From an uncultured Lachnospiraceae bacterium (lineage in GTDB: Bacteria > Bacillota > Clostridia > Lachnospirales > Lachnospiraceae): a stretch of DNA of 64,000 nt. Within the stretch, counting starts at the first letter, position 1; each line of letters begins with the position of its first letter. Under the pieces are notes generated by a model. The model was not told the DNA's origin, made no database searches, and was given only the letters and a program-made list of their open reading frames with translations. The position numbers and the translations under genes were made by a program. The stretch is from positions 8,184 through 72,183 of the forward strand of contig CAJUDM010000007.1 in assembly GCA_910584915.1 (NCBI GenBank), given 5' to 3'. This document shows, one piece after another, positions 9,480-17,802 of the stretch.

Positions 9480-10859
9480 TTATTTGTTTACCTCGACGCC
9501 CAGGCTCTCCTGCGCCGCGGACCACTTCTCGTTCCACTCGCCCATCACTTCATCCAGAGTTCTCGTACCGTAGAGCGCCGCCTCCAGAATCTCACAGTCG
9601 GGATAATCGTTGTTGTTGATGCCTACTTCGCTCTCGTTGTTCACTTCGTTGAACAGGTCTTCCTCCCCCTCCAAAGGCGGATTGTCAGACAGCAGTTCCA
9701 CGCCCTCAAAGTCAGCCAGGGCATCCGGCAGGTCACCGCTCTTGAGCGCCGGGATACTCCCCTCGTCATCGTAGATACTGGACTCCTCGATGAGCCATTT
9801 CAGATATACCATCGCCGCGATCTGGTTGTCCTCCGCCGCCTGATTGTTGATACCGAACGCATAATTTCCGCCTGCGCCCGCGTAGCGCTTTCCGTCCACA
9901 GTGATCGGGAACGGCATGTAGCCGACGTCATCCGGTGTATCGCCGGCCTCCTTGCACTGCTGTACCGCCCAGGAACCGAGCACCATCGCGCCGATCTCGC
10001 CTTTGTTCATCTTGTTTTTAGAAGATTCCCAGTCGCTGCTGGCAGGGGATTCTTCCACCAGTTTTCTCGCCACCGCCTCGTACATCGTATAGTAGACAGC
10101 GTAAGGGCCTGTCATGTCGTCCTGTTTTGCAAACGGATCCTTCGTGTGAATGATCTCGTTGTTCATGAAATCCGGATTACCGGTCGCCGCGATCCCTATG
10201 TAGGCATCCCACGCGCCCATGGGCCAGCCTGCGGAGAAGTTCGTGTACAGAGGCGCTTCCACATCCGTGTTGTCCTTGATCTTCTGCAGACAGTCGAGGA
10301 ACTCTTCGGGAGTCGCCGGAAGCTCCGTGATCCCCGCATCAGCCCAGACCTTCTTATTGTAGAGAACGCCGCTCGCCGTGCCGCCGTTGCAAATGCCGTA
10401 CACCGTGCCGTCGTAGGTCTTTTCCGTACAGAAATTGTAGATCGGGTCCAATGTGTCATAGTCGCCAAGCGGTGTGAAGTACATGGAAAGTTCGTTTTTG
10501 TTCACGCTGGTGGGGATAAAGCACAGATCGCCCCAGTCGCCGTTCGTCAGCCGCAGGTTCAGGGATTCCTCATAATCGGTGATGCCCTCGTACTCCACCG
10601 TGATATTCGGGTACAGCTTCATAAACTCGTCCGCATATCTTTTATATACTGTATCCACGATATCTGTCCTGTTGGTCAGCACTTTGATGGATGCCGTGAG
10701 ATCCTGATAATCCTCCCCCACTTTGATCTCATCGATTGTCGGAACATTCTCAGAGGAAGTTACCCCCCCGGTTTCCCCATCAGAGTTTCCGCATGCCGCG
10801 AGCATGGACATTGCCATGACAGCAGCAAGCCCGAGACTTAAAACTTTTTTCACTTTCAT
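9480..10859 (-). CDS. Sugar ABC transporter substrate-binding lipoprotein (mannan operon)
   Basis: About 459 residues: a lysine-rich start, hydrophobic signal, and lipobox MLAACG (acylated Cys), followed by a linker and a periplasmic-binding-protein type 1 fold. The ATG at 10859 has AGGAGG eight bases upstream; an in-frame ATG at 10880 has none. As the first gene after a clear promoter (10905-10933), it opens the operon with two permeases, two GH130 phosphorylases and the epimerase. It should be anchored outside the cell and deliver beta-mannooligosaccharides to the permease pair. The exact ligand cannot be read from the sequence. Confidence 0.9.
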   Translation of the reverse strand: MKVKKVLSLGLAAVMAMSMLAACGNSDGETGGVTSSENVPTIDEIKVGEDYQDLTASIKVLTNRTDIVDTVYKRYADEFMKLYPNITVEYEGITDYEESLNLRLTNGDWGDLCFIPTSVNKNELSMYFTPLGDYDTLDPIYNFCTEKTYDGTVYGICNGGTASGVLYNKKVWADAGITELPATPEEFLDCLQKIKDNTDVEAPLYTNFSAGWPMGAWDAYIGIAATGNPDFMNNEIIHTKDPFAKQDDMTGPYAVYYTMYEAVARKLVEESPASSDWESSKNKMNKGEIGAMVLGSWAVQQCKEAGDTPDDVGYMPFPITVDGKRYAGAGGNYAFGINNQAAEDNQIAAMVYLKWLIEESSIYDDEGSIPALKSGDLPDALADFEGVELLSDNPPLEGEEDLFNEVNNESEVGINNNDYPDCEILEAALYGTRTLDEVMGEWNEKWSAAQESLGVEVNK

Positions 10860-10904
10860 AGTGATTTCCTCCTTTTTCATTTAATTAATATTTAAGTTAT
10901 ATTA

Positions 10905-10933
10905 ATTGTAGAATTATTTAATTAATTTTTCAA
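10905..10933 (-). promoter_or_regulatory. Sigma-A-type promoter of the mannan operon
   Basis: Read on the minus strand, a -35 box TTGAAA (10928-10933) and a -10 box TACAAT (10905-10910) are separated by exactly 17 bases, in a very AT-rich region just upstream of the binding-protein gene. The transcript would have a leader of about 40 bases before the ATG at 10859. The terminator of the LacI gene lies further upstream, so this operon should be transcribed on its own. Confidence 0.75.
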
Positions 10934-10952
10934 GTATTTTTTACTTAAAAAA
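10926..10952. promoter_or_regulatory. Inverted repeat over the -35 region, candidate operator
   Basis: Two 11-base arms (10926-10936 and 10942-10952) matching at 10 of 11 positions are separated by five T residues. The left arm covers the -35 box of the mannan promoter. A second short palindrome, TTAATAT/ATATTAA with a 7-base gap, lies just downstream of the -10 box. One of these could bind the LacI-type regulator encoded next door, but AT-rich DNA makes such repeats fairly easily. Confidence 0.4.
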
Positions 10953-11075
10953 TAAAGTATGTGACATATGCAAAATTTTTAATCTAATATTTTAGGCACT
11001 TTTTACAAAGATTTTATATTCTCCTGCTCACATAGAGACTTCCGTTTTCTTTCCCATATTAAAATTAATCAACTT

Positions 11076-11114
11076 AAAAAGGCAGAGCACATGACTTTAT
11101 CATCATGCTCTGCC
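11076..11114 (-). terminator. Rho-independent terminator of the LacI-type regulator gene
   Basis: On the minus strand the arms GGCAGAGCA and TGCTCTGCC form a stem with a partly paired inner loop, and five T residues follow directly. It starts 22 bases after the regulator's stop codon and separates it from the mannan operon promoter. Confidence 0.85.
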
Positions 11115-11135
11115 TTATATCTTTTATCTTTTATC

Positions 11136-12143
11136 CTATTTCGGCTTCCCCACGCTCTCCTTCTCCACGATATGCCCCGAGATGACATCCAGCCCCGTGC
11201 CGGACTCAGGATTTTTCAGCCTTTTCAGCATCTTCTCCAGCGCCACCCGCACCATGGTCTTTGTGTTGACCTCATAGGACGTGATCTTCAGATTGGGAAA
11301 TCCCGGATACAGGTAATTGTCGAAGCCCACCACGGACACATCCTCCGGCACCTTCACCCCCCGCTCCTCCAGCATCAGGATCAGCTTTCCCGCCACCAGG
11401 TCGCAGTTGCACACAAAAACCTGCGGCAGCCGCTCCGGCAGCTCAAACAGAATATCCCCCATCTCGTTCCTGTCCTCGATCAGCCACTCCTCCGGCAGCG
11501 GGACGCCGTGCTCCCAGAGAGCCTTCCGAAAGCCACAGTACCGGTCCATGATGCTGCTGGTCGCCTGGATCGAACCGATATACGCCATCTCCCGGAAGCC
11601 CCGCTCAAAAAGATACTCCGTCATCAGATACATCCCGTAAAAATTGTCCGCGATCACCGAATCATCGGAGAGCTCCTTATCGTAAAAGTCCAGAAAGATC
11701 ACCGGCATACCCGCCTTCCCTTTCAGAAACCGGATGTATTCCTTGCTGATCTTTCCCATGACGATCAGCCCCTCCACCGATTCCTCCGACACGATCCGCG
11801 GCAGGATAAGCTCCTCCTCCGCCCCGTGCTTCAGAATCTCCACGGATGTCATACAGTTCTTGTCCACCGCCGTCAGCGCCATCTCCTGATACATCTTCCA
11901 GTAAAATGTCGTGTACTCCGCCAGATACTTCTCCGAGATAATGATGCCGATACTCTTAAGGCTCCGCCCCTTCTCCCGCTTTGCCGCCGCCGTGTTCTGA
12001 CGATATCCCATCTCATCCGCCAGACGGACGATCTCGGCGCGCAGCTCATCGCTGACGCCCTTGTGCCCGGACAGAGCGTTGTGTACCGTCACAGTGCTGA
12101 CTCCGGCGCGCTCCGCGATATCCGATAATCTCACTTTCCCCAT
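11136..12143 (-). CDS. LacI-family transcriptional regulator
   Basis: About 335 residues. The N-terminal helix-turn-helix reads VRLSDIAERAGVSTVTVHNA followed by LSGHKGVSDELR and the hinge region YRQNTAAAKREKG; the rest is a periplasmic-binding-protein-like effector domain (VEGLIVMGKIS, DDSVIADN, PEDVSVVGFDN). The ATG at 12143 is preceded by AGGGAAA; the frame extends upstream to a TTG with less typical spacing. It lies between the alpha-galactosidase gene and the mannan operon promoter, so it is the obvious candidate to control either or both. The family usually represses in the absence of a sugar ligand. A terminator closes the gene. Confidence 0.9.
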   Translation of the reverse strand: MGKVRLSDIAERAGVSTVTVHNALSGHKGVSDELRAEIVRLADEMGYRQNTAAAKREKGRSLKSIGIIISEKYLAEYTTFYWKMYQEMALTAVDKNCMTSVEILKHGAEEELILPRIVSEESVEGLIVMGKISKEYIRFLKGKAGMPVIFLDFYDKELSDDSVIADNFYGMYLMTEYLFERGFREMAYIGSIQATSSIMDRYCGFRKALWEHGVPLPEEWLIEDRNEMGDILFELPERLPQVFVCNCDLVAGKLILMLEERGVKVPEDVSVVGFDNYLYPGFPNLKITSYEVNTKTMVRVALEKMLKRLKNPESGTGLDVISGHIVEKESVGKPK

Positions 12144-12238
12144 ATTTTCCCTGACCTTTCTGTAACAATCTTCCAGCAATCATCTGGCTCTTATATCTTT
12201 TCCTCCCAGCGCCCGCCAGCGGAGGTATATTTGCCCCT

Positions 12239-14431
12239 TCACGCGTCCTCCCGCACAAAATGGTACAGCCTGCTCACAAAATCCCCCTGCATGGGCTCGA
12301 TCAGAAATCCCGCATACATCAGCATCTCACCGGAATAAACCTGCTCCGTGCCCTCCAGGCGATACATCGCATCCGCCTCAAACCCCTGCAGATGGAGCTT
12401 CCTGCTGTGTTTGTTGGGCTCCGCCAGCACCTGCACATAGGTTACCAGCACCTCCCGCTTATCCCTGGAAGCCACCGCCCACGCGTCAAACTTATGATTC
12501 TCTCTGTAGGAGGCGATGCGGTAATAATCCCCCTCCCTGACAAGATCATTGTACTTATGGTACATCTCCGTCTGCCCCTGGATCATCCCCCTGTCCGCCT
12601 CAGATATCTTCGTGATGTCCAGCTCATAGCCGAAACTCCCCGCCAGCGCCACATGCCCCCTCGTCTCAAAGGGCGTGACCCGCCCCACGATATGATTCGG
12701 GCAGTCGCTGACATGGGCTCCCATCGTGGAGAGCGGATAGATCAGCCCCGTGCCCTCCTGAATGATAAGCCGTTCGACCGCATCCGTGTCATCGGAACAC
12801 CAGATCTGCGGACTGTAGTAGAGCATGCCCGGATCGAACCTCGCCCCGCCGCCGGAACAGTTCTCCAGGAGCAGCTCCGGGAACTCCGTCACAAGCCGCT
12901 CCTGCAGCTCATACAATCCCAGCACATACCTGTGGAACAGCTCCTGATGGCGCCCCGCCTCCATGCGGACGCTGCCCATATCGGAGAGCTGCCTGTTCAT
13001 ATCCCACTTCACATAGCGGATATTGGCGCCGCGCAGAATCTTAGCCACCGCCTCGTACACATAATCCACCACATCCGCCCTGGAGAGATCTAACACATAC
13101 TGATTCCGGCACATGGTCCCCTCCCGTCCTTCAATCTTAAACGCCCAGTCGGGATGCGCCCGGTACAGATCGGAATCCGGCGAGATCATCTCCGGCTCAA
13201 ACCAGATGCCGAACTCCAGACCGATCCCGTTCACCTCATCCACCAGCTTTTTCAGACCGCCCTTTATCTTCTTCTCGTTGACAAACCAGTCCCCCAGGGA
13301 ATTGTCGTCAAAATTTCTCTTTCCGAACCAGCCGTCGTCCATGACCAACATCTCGATCCCGCACTTTTTCGCCTCCCTGGCGATCTGCAGAAGCTTTTCA
13401 TTGTCGAACTCAAAATAGGTTGCCTCCCAGTTGTTGATCAGGATCGGACGCTTTCTGTGATTGTAGACGCTGCGGATCATATGTTTTCTGTAGAAATCGT
13501 GGAAGCTCCGGCTCATCTTCCCGAGCCCCTCCCCGGAGTAGGTCAGGATCACCTCCGGCGCCTGGAACGCCTCCCCCGGCGCGAGATCCCAGCTGAACTC
13601 CTCCCCGTGGATGCCCATCACCATCCTGACGCTGTCATACTGCGTCAGCTCTGTCTGCGCCAGGAAATTGCCGGAATACACGAAGTGCATCGCGTAAACC
13701 CTCCCCTGCCTCTGATCCGTGCCCGGCGTGACGAGCGCCATAAACGGATGCTCCTGATGACTGGACTCCCCCCGCAGGGAAGACACCGCCTGTTTGCCAT
13801 AGCGCACGACGCCCTTCTGGATATGCCGCTCCCTCGCCCAGGAACCGCACAGATTGATCATCTCGAAGTCCTCATTGTCCATGTCAAGGCAGGCGCTGAA
13901 CACCTTCTCCAGCCGCAGCCCCTCCTGCCCTCCGTTGACGATGCGGACGCTCCTCGCGATCACATCCTCCTTCTCAAAGACAGAGTAGGACAACACCGCC
14001 CGCATGCCCAGGATCTGATCCTCCAGCACGATCTCCAGAGTCTCCACTTCCCCTTCACTGCCGAAGGAAGCCGGAAGCCCCTCCAGTTTTTTCTTACCCC
14101 TATAGATCTCATGGGACAGATAAAACAGCTCGCTCCCCATCTGCCCCTTCCCGTTGCGCACATTCAGACAGCTCTCTCTATAATCCCCGATCCCGCCGGT
14201 GGGATACTCCATCGGAAAACTGTCCAGAAAAGAAGACTTCTCCCGCTTGTTCACAGAGGGCGTAAAAGGAATCTCCGCCATCCGCAGCAGATAGTTATCC
14301 GCCTCCTTCCAAAGCCTCTCCCCGTAATAGATATGCCCGACATACCCCTCCGGCGTGACGCCGATCAGATAGGTACTGTTTTTCGTATGTAATTCAAATA
14401 TTTTTTTCTGCTCCTGATAATAGATTGCCAT
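12239..14431 (-). CDS. GH36 alpha-galactosidase
   Basis: About 730 residues, the usual length of tetrameric bacterial GH36 enzymes. In this numbering the nucleophile is Asp477 in YVKWDMNR and the acid/base is Asp547 or Asp548 in WCSDDTDA, close to the positions in the well-studied Geobacillus enzyme. Other family blocks are NNWEATYFEF, LVMDDGWFGKR, EPEMISPDSDLY and ENCSGGGARFD. The ATG at 14431 has AAAGGAG upstream. No signal peptide is seen, so it acts inside the cell on imported alpha-galactosides: galactosylated mannooligosaccharides or raffinose-family sugars. It has its own strong promoter with an overlapping palindrome (14501-14564) despite following a transporter operon. Confidence 0.93.
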   Translation of the reverse strand: MAIYYQEQKKIFELHTKNSTYLIGVTPEGYVGHIYYGERLWKEADNYLLRMAEIPFTPSVNKREKSSFLDSFPMEYPTGGIGDYRESCLNVRNGKGQMGSELFYLSHEIYRGKKKLEGLPASFGSEGEVETLEIVLEDQILGMRAVLSYSVFEKEDVIARSVRIVNGGQEGLRLEKVFSACLDMDNEDFEMINLCGSWARERHIQKGVVRYGKQAVSSLRGESSHQEHPFMALVTPGTDQRQGRVYAMHFVYSGNFLAQTELTQYDSVRMVMGIHGEEFSWDLAPGEAFQAPEVILTYSGEGLGKMSRSFHDFYRKHMIRSVYNHRKRPILINNWEATYFEFDNEKLLQIAREAKKCGIEMLVMDDGWFGKRNFDDNSLGDWFVNEKKIKGGLKKLVDEVNGIGLEFGIWFEPEMISPDSDLYRAHPDWAFKIEGREGTMCRNQYVLDLSRADVVDYVYEAVAKILRGANIRYVKWDMNRQLSDMGSVRMEAGRHQELFHRYVLGLYELQERLVTEFPELLLENCSGGGARFDPGMLYYSPQIWCSDDTDAVERLIIQEGTGLIYPLSTMGAHVSDCPNHIVGRVTPFETRGHVALAGSFGYELDITKISEADRGMIQGQTEMYHKYNDLVREGDYYRIASYRENHKFDAWAVASRDKREVLVTYVQVLAEPNKHSRKLHLQGFEADAMYRLEGTEQVYSGEMLMYAGFLIEPMQGDFVSRLYHFVREDA

Positions 14432-14500
14432 GTTCCTTCTCCTTTGAAAATATATTCGTTTCAATCCAATCCTAACTGTCCGCAAAGACATCCCAAACGC

Positions 14501-14540
14501 ATAATACAAACCAGACAATGTCCCATCTGGTTTGTATTAT
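14501..14540. promoter_or_regulatory. Perfect 15-bp inverted repeat over the -10 box of the alpha-galactosidase promoter
   Basis: Arms 14501-14515 and 14526-14540 are perfect reverse complements separated by 10 bases. The right arm covers most of the -10 box (14536-14541), and the left arm falls in the first transcribed bases. No T-run follows on the minus strand, so a terminator reading is less likely than an operator or a 5' mRNA hairpin. The LacI-type protein (11136-12143) and the YesN-type regulator (17803-19272) are both possible binders. Confidence 0.65.
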
Positions 14541-14564
14541 ACTTAATTTTGCCTAATCAGTCAA
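14536..14564 (-). promoter_or_regulatory. Sigma-A promoter of the alpha-galactosidase gene
   Basis: On the minus strand TTGACT (14559-14564) and TATAAT (14536-14541) are separated by exactly 17 bases, close to consensus. It lies 22 bp after the stop of the upstream permease gene and gives a leader of about 100 bases. Confidence 0.85.
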
Positions 14565-14585
14565 CTTAATTTAATTTATTTTATT

Positions 14586-15407
14586 CTATTTCACCGCACT
14601 GTCCACCATACCCTTTATAAAGTATTTTTGCAGGAACAGGAAGCAGACAACCACCGGGAAGATCGCCAGAAATGCCGCCGCGGACGCCGCGTTCAAATTG
14701 CTCGTCGTCTGGGAAAAGAAGGACGAGATCGCCAGCGTCACGGTCCGCATCTCCGAGGACTGCAGAATATACAGGGAAAACTGGTAATCGTTCCAACAGT
14801 GGATGCCCGTGAGGATCACAACGGACGCCGTGACGGACTTCAAATGCGGCAGGATAATATAGAAGAACGCGCGGACCGGCCCGCACCCGTCGATCGCCGC
14901 CGCCTCATCCAGCGCCGTAGGGATCGACGAGATAAAATTCGTGTACAAAAAGATCGCCATGGGCAGCTCAAAAGTCAAAAGCGTCAGGATGATCCCCCAG
15001 TATTTGTTGATCCCGCCGATATCCACCAGCACCGAATACAACGGCACCAGAATGCTGAGCGGCGGCACCATCATAATGCCCAGAATAAAACTTTTTACCC
15101 CCCTGTTCAGCCTGCTCCTGTTTCTCGCGAGAGGATACGCCGCGAGGGAGCTGACCACCACGATCAGAAACACCGCCGCCGCCATAATGAAAAAACTGTG
15201 CAGCAATGCGGAGAGGATCTCTCCCTGCTCTATCGCGGTGCGGAAATTGTCCAATGTCGGGCTCCCCGGAAATTTCCAGTGGGAACTCAGATCTGTCACC
15301 GGCTTGAGAGATATATTAAACAGTATATAAAAAGGGGACAGATAAACGGCAAATATAACCAGAAGGACCGGCATCCTCCACAGATTCTTTTTTGTCTGCT
15401 TATTCAT
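14586..15407 (-). CDS. ABC sugar transporter permease, MalG type (second system)
   Basis: About 273 residues, six spans, with the EAA loop DEAAAIDGCGPVRAFFYI and ILPHLKS. The ATG at 15407 shares a base with the TGA of the upstream MalF-type gene (TGATG), so the pair is tightly coupled. It is the last gene of the binding protein-MalF-MalG set and is followed by the separately promoted alpha-galactosidase gene. The substrate may therefore be alpha-galactosides such as raffinose or galactomannan fragments, an inference from position only. Confidence 0.9.
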   Translation of the reverse strand: MNKQTKKNLWRMPVLLVIFAVYLSPFYILFNISLKPVTDLSSHWKFPGSPTLDNFRTAIEQGEILSALLHSFFIMAAAVFLIVVVSSLAAYPLARNRSRLNRGVKSFILGIMMVPPLSILVPLYSVLVDIGGINKYWGIILTLLTFELPMAIFLYTNFISSIPTALDEAAAIDGCGPVRAFFYIILPHLKSVTASVVILTGIHCWNDYQFSLYILQSSEMRTVTLAISSFFSQTTSNLNAASAAAFLAIFPVVVCFLFLQKYFIKGMVDSAVK

Positions 15408-16276
15408 CACAGATCTACCTCCTTTTTCTCCAGACATTTCACCACGATATTGCTGAGCACCATGATCAGCACAAAGGACACAAGCCCGATGGCGGACGCG
15501 TAGCCTGCGTTTTCGCTTCCGAAATAAGTGCGGCGCACCAATGTGGAGAGCGAATGCGTATCATACCCCGGCCCCCCGGACGTCAGCGCCATGATAATAT
15601 CAAACAGCTTCAACCCGCCGATCAGATTGATCGTGACGGAGGAGGAGATGGCAGGCATCAACAGCGGCAGTGTGATATACCGGAATTCCTGCCCCGGCTT
15701 CACGCCGTCGATCGCCGCCGCCTCATAGTACATATCCGGTATGCCCTGGAGCCCTGCCAGGTATAAAACCATGGAAATACCCACAAACTGCAGCGTGTTT
15801 ACCATCGTCAGTATGAAAACCCCTCTCCTGCCGTCCGCCAGCCAGTCCACCGGCGCCCTGCCGAATATGCCGATCAGATCGTTCATCGCCCCGTTGTTGA
15901 AGCTGAAGAAGAAATACATGATATACCCCATGATCAGAGGGGCAAGCATGACCGGCAGATATACGATCGTCCTTGTCAGCGACCTCCCCCTGAACTTCTG
16001 GTTCAAAAACAGCGCAAGCGCAAGCCCCAGCAAATTCTGGAGCACCGTGCTCCCCACGCCGTAAATGATCGTATTCAAAAACGCCCGATGCACATTCTGG
16101 TCATCAAGCATCCTGATATAATTGTTGATCCCCACCATCTTGTAAGTCTGGGAATACCCGTTCCAGTTTGTAAAGGACAAAAAGATACCTTTCATCAGCG
16201 GATATAACACAAAGACTGAAAACAGGACAATGGCAGGCACATAAAACAGATTCATGATCCCGGCTCTTTTTTTCAT
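15407..16276 (-). CDS. ABC sugar transporter permease, MalF type (second system)
   Basis: About 289 residues with six predicted spans and the EAA loop YEAAAIDGVKPGQEFRYI followed by TLPLLMP. The ATG at 16276 has GGTGG seven bases upstream; the frame continues to 16306 without better support. A stem-loop at 16323-16350 stands between it and the binding-protein gene. No ATPase gene accompanies the system. Confidence 0.9.
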   Translation of the reverse strand: MKKRAGIMNLFYVPAIVLFSVFVLYPLMKGIFLSFTNWNGYSQTYKMVGINNYIRMLDDQNVHRAFLNTIIYGVGSTVLQNLLGLALALFLNQKFRGRSLTRTIVYLPVMLAPLIMGYIMYFFFSFNNGAMNDLIGIFGRAPVDWLADGRRGVFILTMVNTLQFVGISMVLYLAGLQGIPDMYYEAAAIDGVKPGQEFRYITLPLLMPAISSSVTINLIGGLKLFDIIMALTSGGPGYDTHSLSTLVRRTYFGSENAGYASAIGLVSFVLIMVLSNIVVKCLEKKEVDL

Positions 16277-16322
16277 TCGATCCACCTTCCTTTTTCTTAC
16301 CCGCACCGGGTAAGCTGATGAG

Positions 16323-16350
16323 AAAAGGGGAAGCAGTTTTCTGCTCCCCC
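16323..16350 (-). terminator. Intercistronic stem-loop after binding-protein gene
   Basis: On the minus strand GGGGGAGCAG, a loop of four A residues and CTGCTTCCCC form a stem with one bulged base, followed by TTTTCTC. It lies between the binding-protein stop (16369) and the permease start (16276). It looks like a leaky terminator or mRNA-protecting hairpin that would give more binding protein than permease. Confidence 0.65.
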
Positions 16351-16368
16351 TGTACTATGCAGCGATAA

Positions 16369-17691
16369 CTACTCGGCAACATACTTATCGTTAAAGTTCT
16401 GCTCCATCGTCTTCGCGGCGTTCTCCACCGCGCCGTCCTTCTGTGCCAGAATATCAGCCCCCGTGGAACACATCACATCCCACATACCGCTGGGCAGATA
16501 CTCCCTGTCAAAATAGGGGAATGCTTCCACATCCGCATACTTGTCGTAGTACTCGCCGATCTTGCCCACATCCGCGCTCACGCCGTTTAAGCCCGCCTTG
16601 TTTCCAGCCGCTTCCGCAAGCCCCTTCAAGACATCCGGCCTTGCCAGATAGTTCAAAAGCTCCGTCGCCTCCGCCTTGACCTTGGAATCCTTCCACACGC
16701 CAACCGCGATATCCTCGCCGGAGATCAGGCTCGGCTTATCGTCCGCGCTCACAGCCGGAACCGGGATCATGCCCATATCCGCGTCCGGGTTGACGCCCAG
16801 CGTATCCACGATACCGCCGTTCCCGTAGAAGGCAAACGCCGCATCCGCCTGCGCCAGCGCCTGAATATCAGAATTGTAGTCCGCCGTCAGGACATCCTCA
16901 TTGAAGTAGCCTGCTGCCACCCAGTCCGCCAGCATACCGGAAACCTCCTCCCACACCGCCGTGTCAAAAGTGCCGCCCTTCAACTCGTCCGCATGGCTCT
17001 TCGCCTCGTTCGTTATGTAAAAAGAGGGCGCCGCCCAGTCGAAATACTGACCGATGGTCCAGTTATCCTTGCCGCCGAGATGGATCGGCGTCTTGCCCGC
17101 CGCCTTGATCTTGTCACACGCCGCCGCGAAATCATCCCATGTCTGAATCCCGTCCGGATCGACTCCCGCCTCCTCCAGGACTGTCATATTGCAGATGATC
17201 CCCGCGATATCCATGTCCACCGGAAGCACAAACATATTGCCGTCTTTGTCCGTGATGACCGGCCTGATCTGATCGCTGATATCCGCAGCCCACTCCAGAT
17301 CGTTGACCGTCATCAGGTAATCGCTGTACCTTGCCACGGACCAGCCGTGGGTTGTGAACACATCCGGCAGCTCATTCGCCGCCATCTTTGTCTTCATCAG
17401 CTCCTCATAGCCCTCGCCGGGCACCTGGAAATCCACCGTGTATCCGGTCTCCTCCTCGAACGCCTCGCAGGCAGCCCGCAAAGCGTCCGCCTTGTTACCC
17501 ACCGCGTTCGTCAAAAACGTGATCGTCGTCCCGTCCCCGCTTTCCGCCGGCGCCGCTCCTCCCTCATCTCCTGCGGCCTCTGCCGCACTCTGTCCTCCTG
17601 CCGAATCCCCGTCCTTGCCGGAGCCGCACGCCGCCAGCGAACATACCATCGCCGCCGAACACAAAAGTACCATCAGTTTCTTCCACTTCAT
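16369..17691 (-). CDS. Sugar ABC transporter substrate-binding lipoprotein (second system)
   Basis: About 440 residues with a signal peptide and lipobox SLAACG, a Gly/Ala/Asp/Glu-rich linker, then a CUT1 binding-protein fold (TITFLTNAVGNKADALR at its start). The ATG at 17691 has AGGAGGAAAG upstream. It heads a transcript with two permeases and lies directly downstream of a YesM/YesN two-component system, whose usual targets are just such transporter genes. The ligand is probably an alpha-galactoside or mannan-derived oligosaccharide, based only on the neighbouring GH36 gene. Confidence 0.9.
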   Translation of the reverse strand: MKWKKLMVLLCSAAMVCSLAACGSGKDGDSAGGQSAAEAAGDEGGAAPAESGDGTTITFLTNAVGNKADALRAACEAFEEETGYTVDFQVPGEGYEELMKTKMAANELPDVFTTHGWSVARYSDYLMTVNDLEWAADISDQIRPVITDKDGNMFVLPVDMDIAGIICNMTVLEEAGVDPDGIQTWDDFAAACDKIKAAGKTPIHLGGKDNWTIGQYFDWAAPSFYITNEAKSHADELKGGTFDTAVWEEVSGMLADWVAAGYFNEDVLTADYNSDIQALAQADAAFAFYGNGGIVDTLGVNPDADMGMIPVPAVSADDKPSLISGEDIAVGVWKDSKVKAEATELLNYLARPDVLKGLAEAAGNKAGLNGVSADVGKIGEYYDKYADVEAFPYFDREYLPSGMWDVMCSTGADILAQKDGAVENAAKTMEQNFNDKYVAE

Positions 17692-17742
17692 AACATCTTT
17701 CCTCCTGCTCACTTGATATATCTGTTGTCATCTGATGGTTTT

Positions 17743-17771
17743 ACTATACAGCATCCGTTTTCTTTTTGAAA
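17743..17771 (-). promoter_or_regulatory. Possible promoter of second sugar transporter operon
   Basis: On the minus strand TTTCAA (17766-17771) and TATAGT (17743-17748) have a 17-base spacer. The -35 box is weak, as expected for a promoter that needs an activator such as the YesN-type regulator encoded just upstream. Confidence 0.45.
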
Positions 17772-17802
17772 TGACACAAATCTCCGATTCAGGTACGGTT
17801 TT

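Noticed and set aside
14501..14540. Rho-independent terminator after the permease gene
   Set aside because: The arms are AT-rich and no T-run follows on the minus strand; position over the -10 box suits an operator better.
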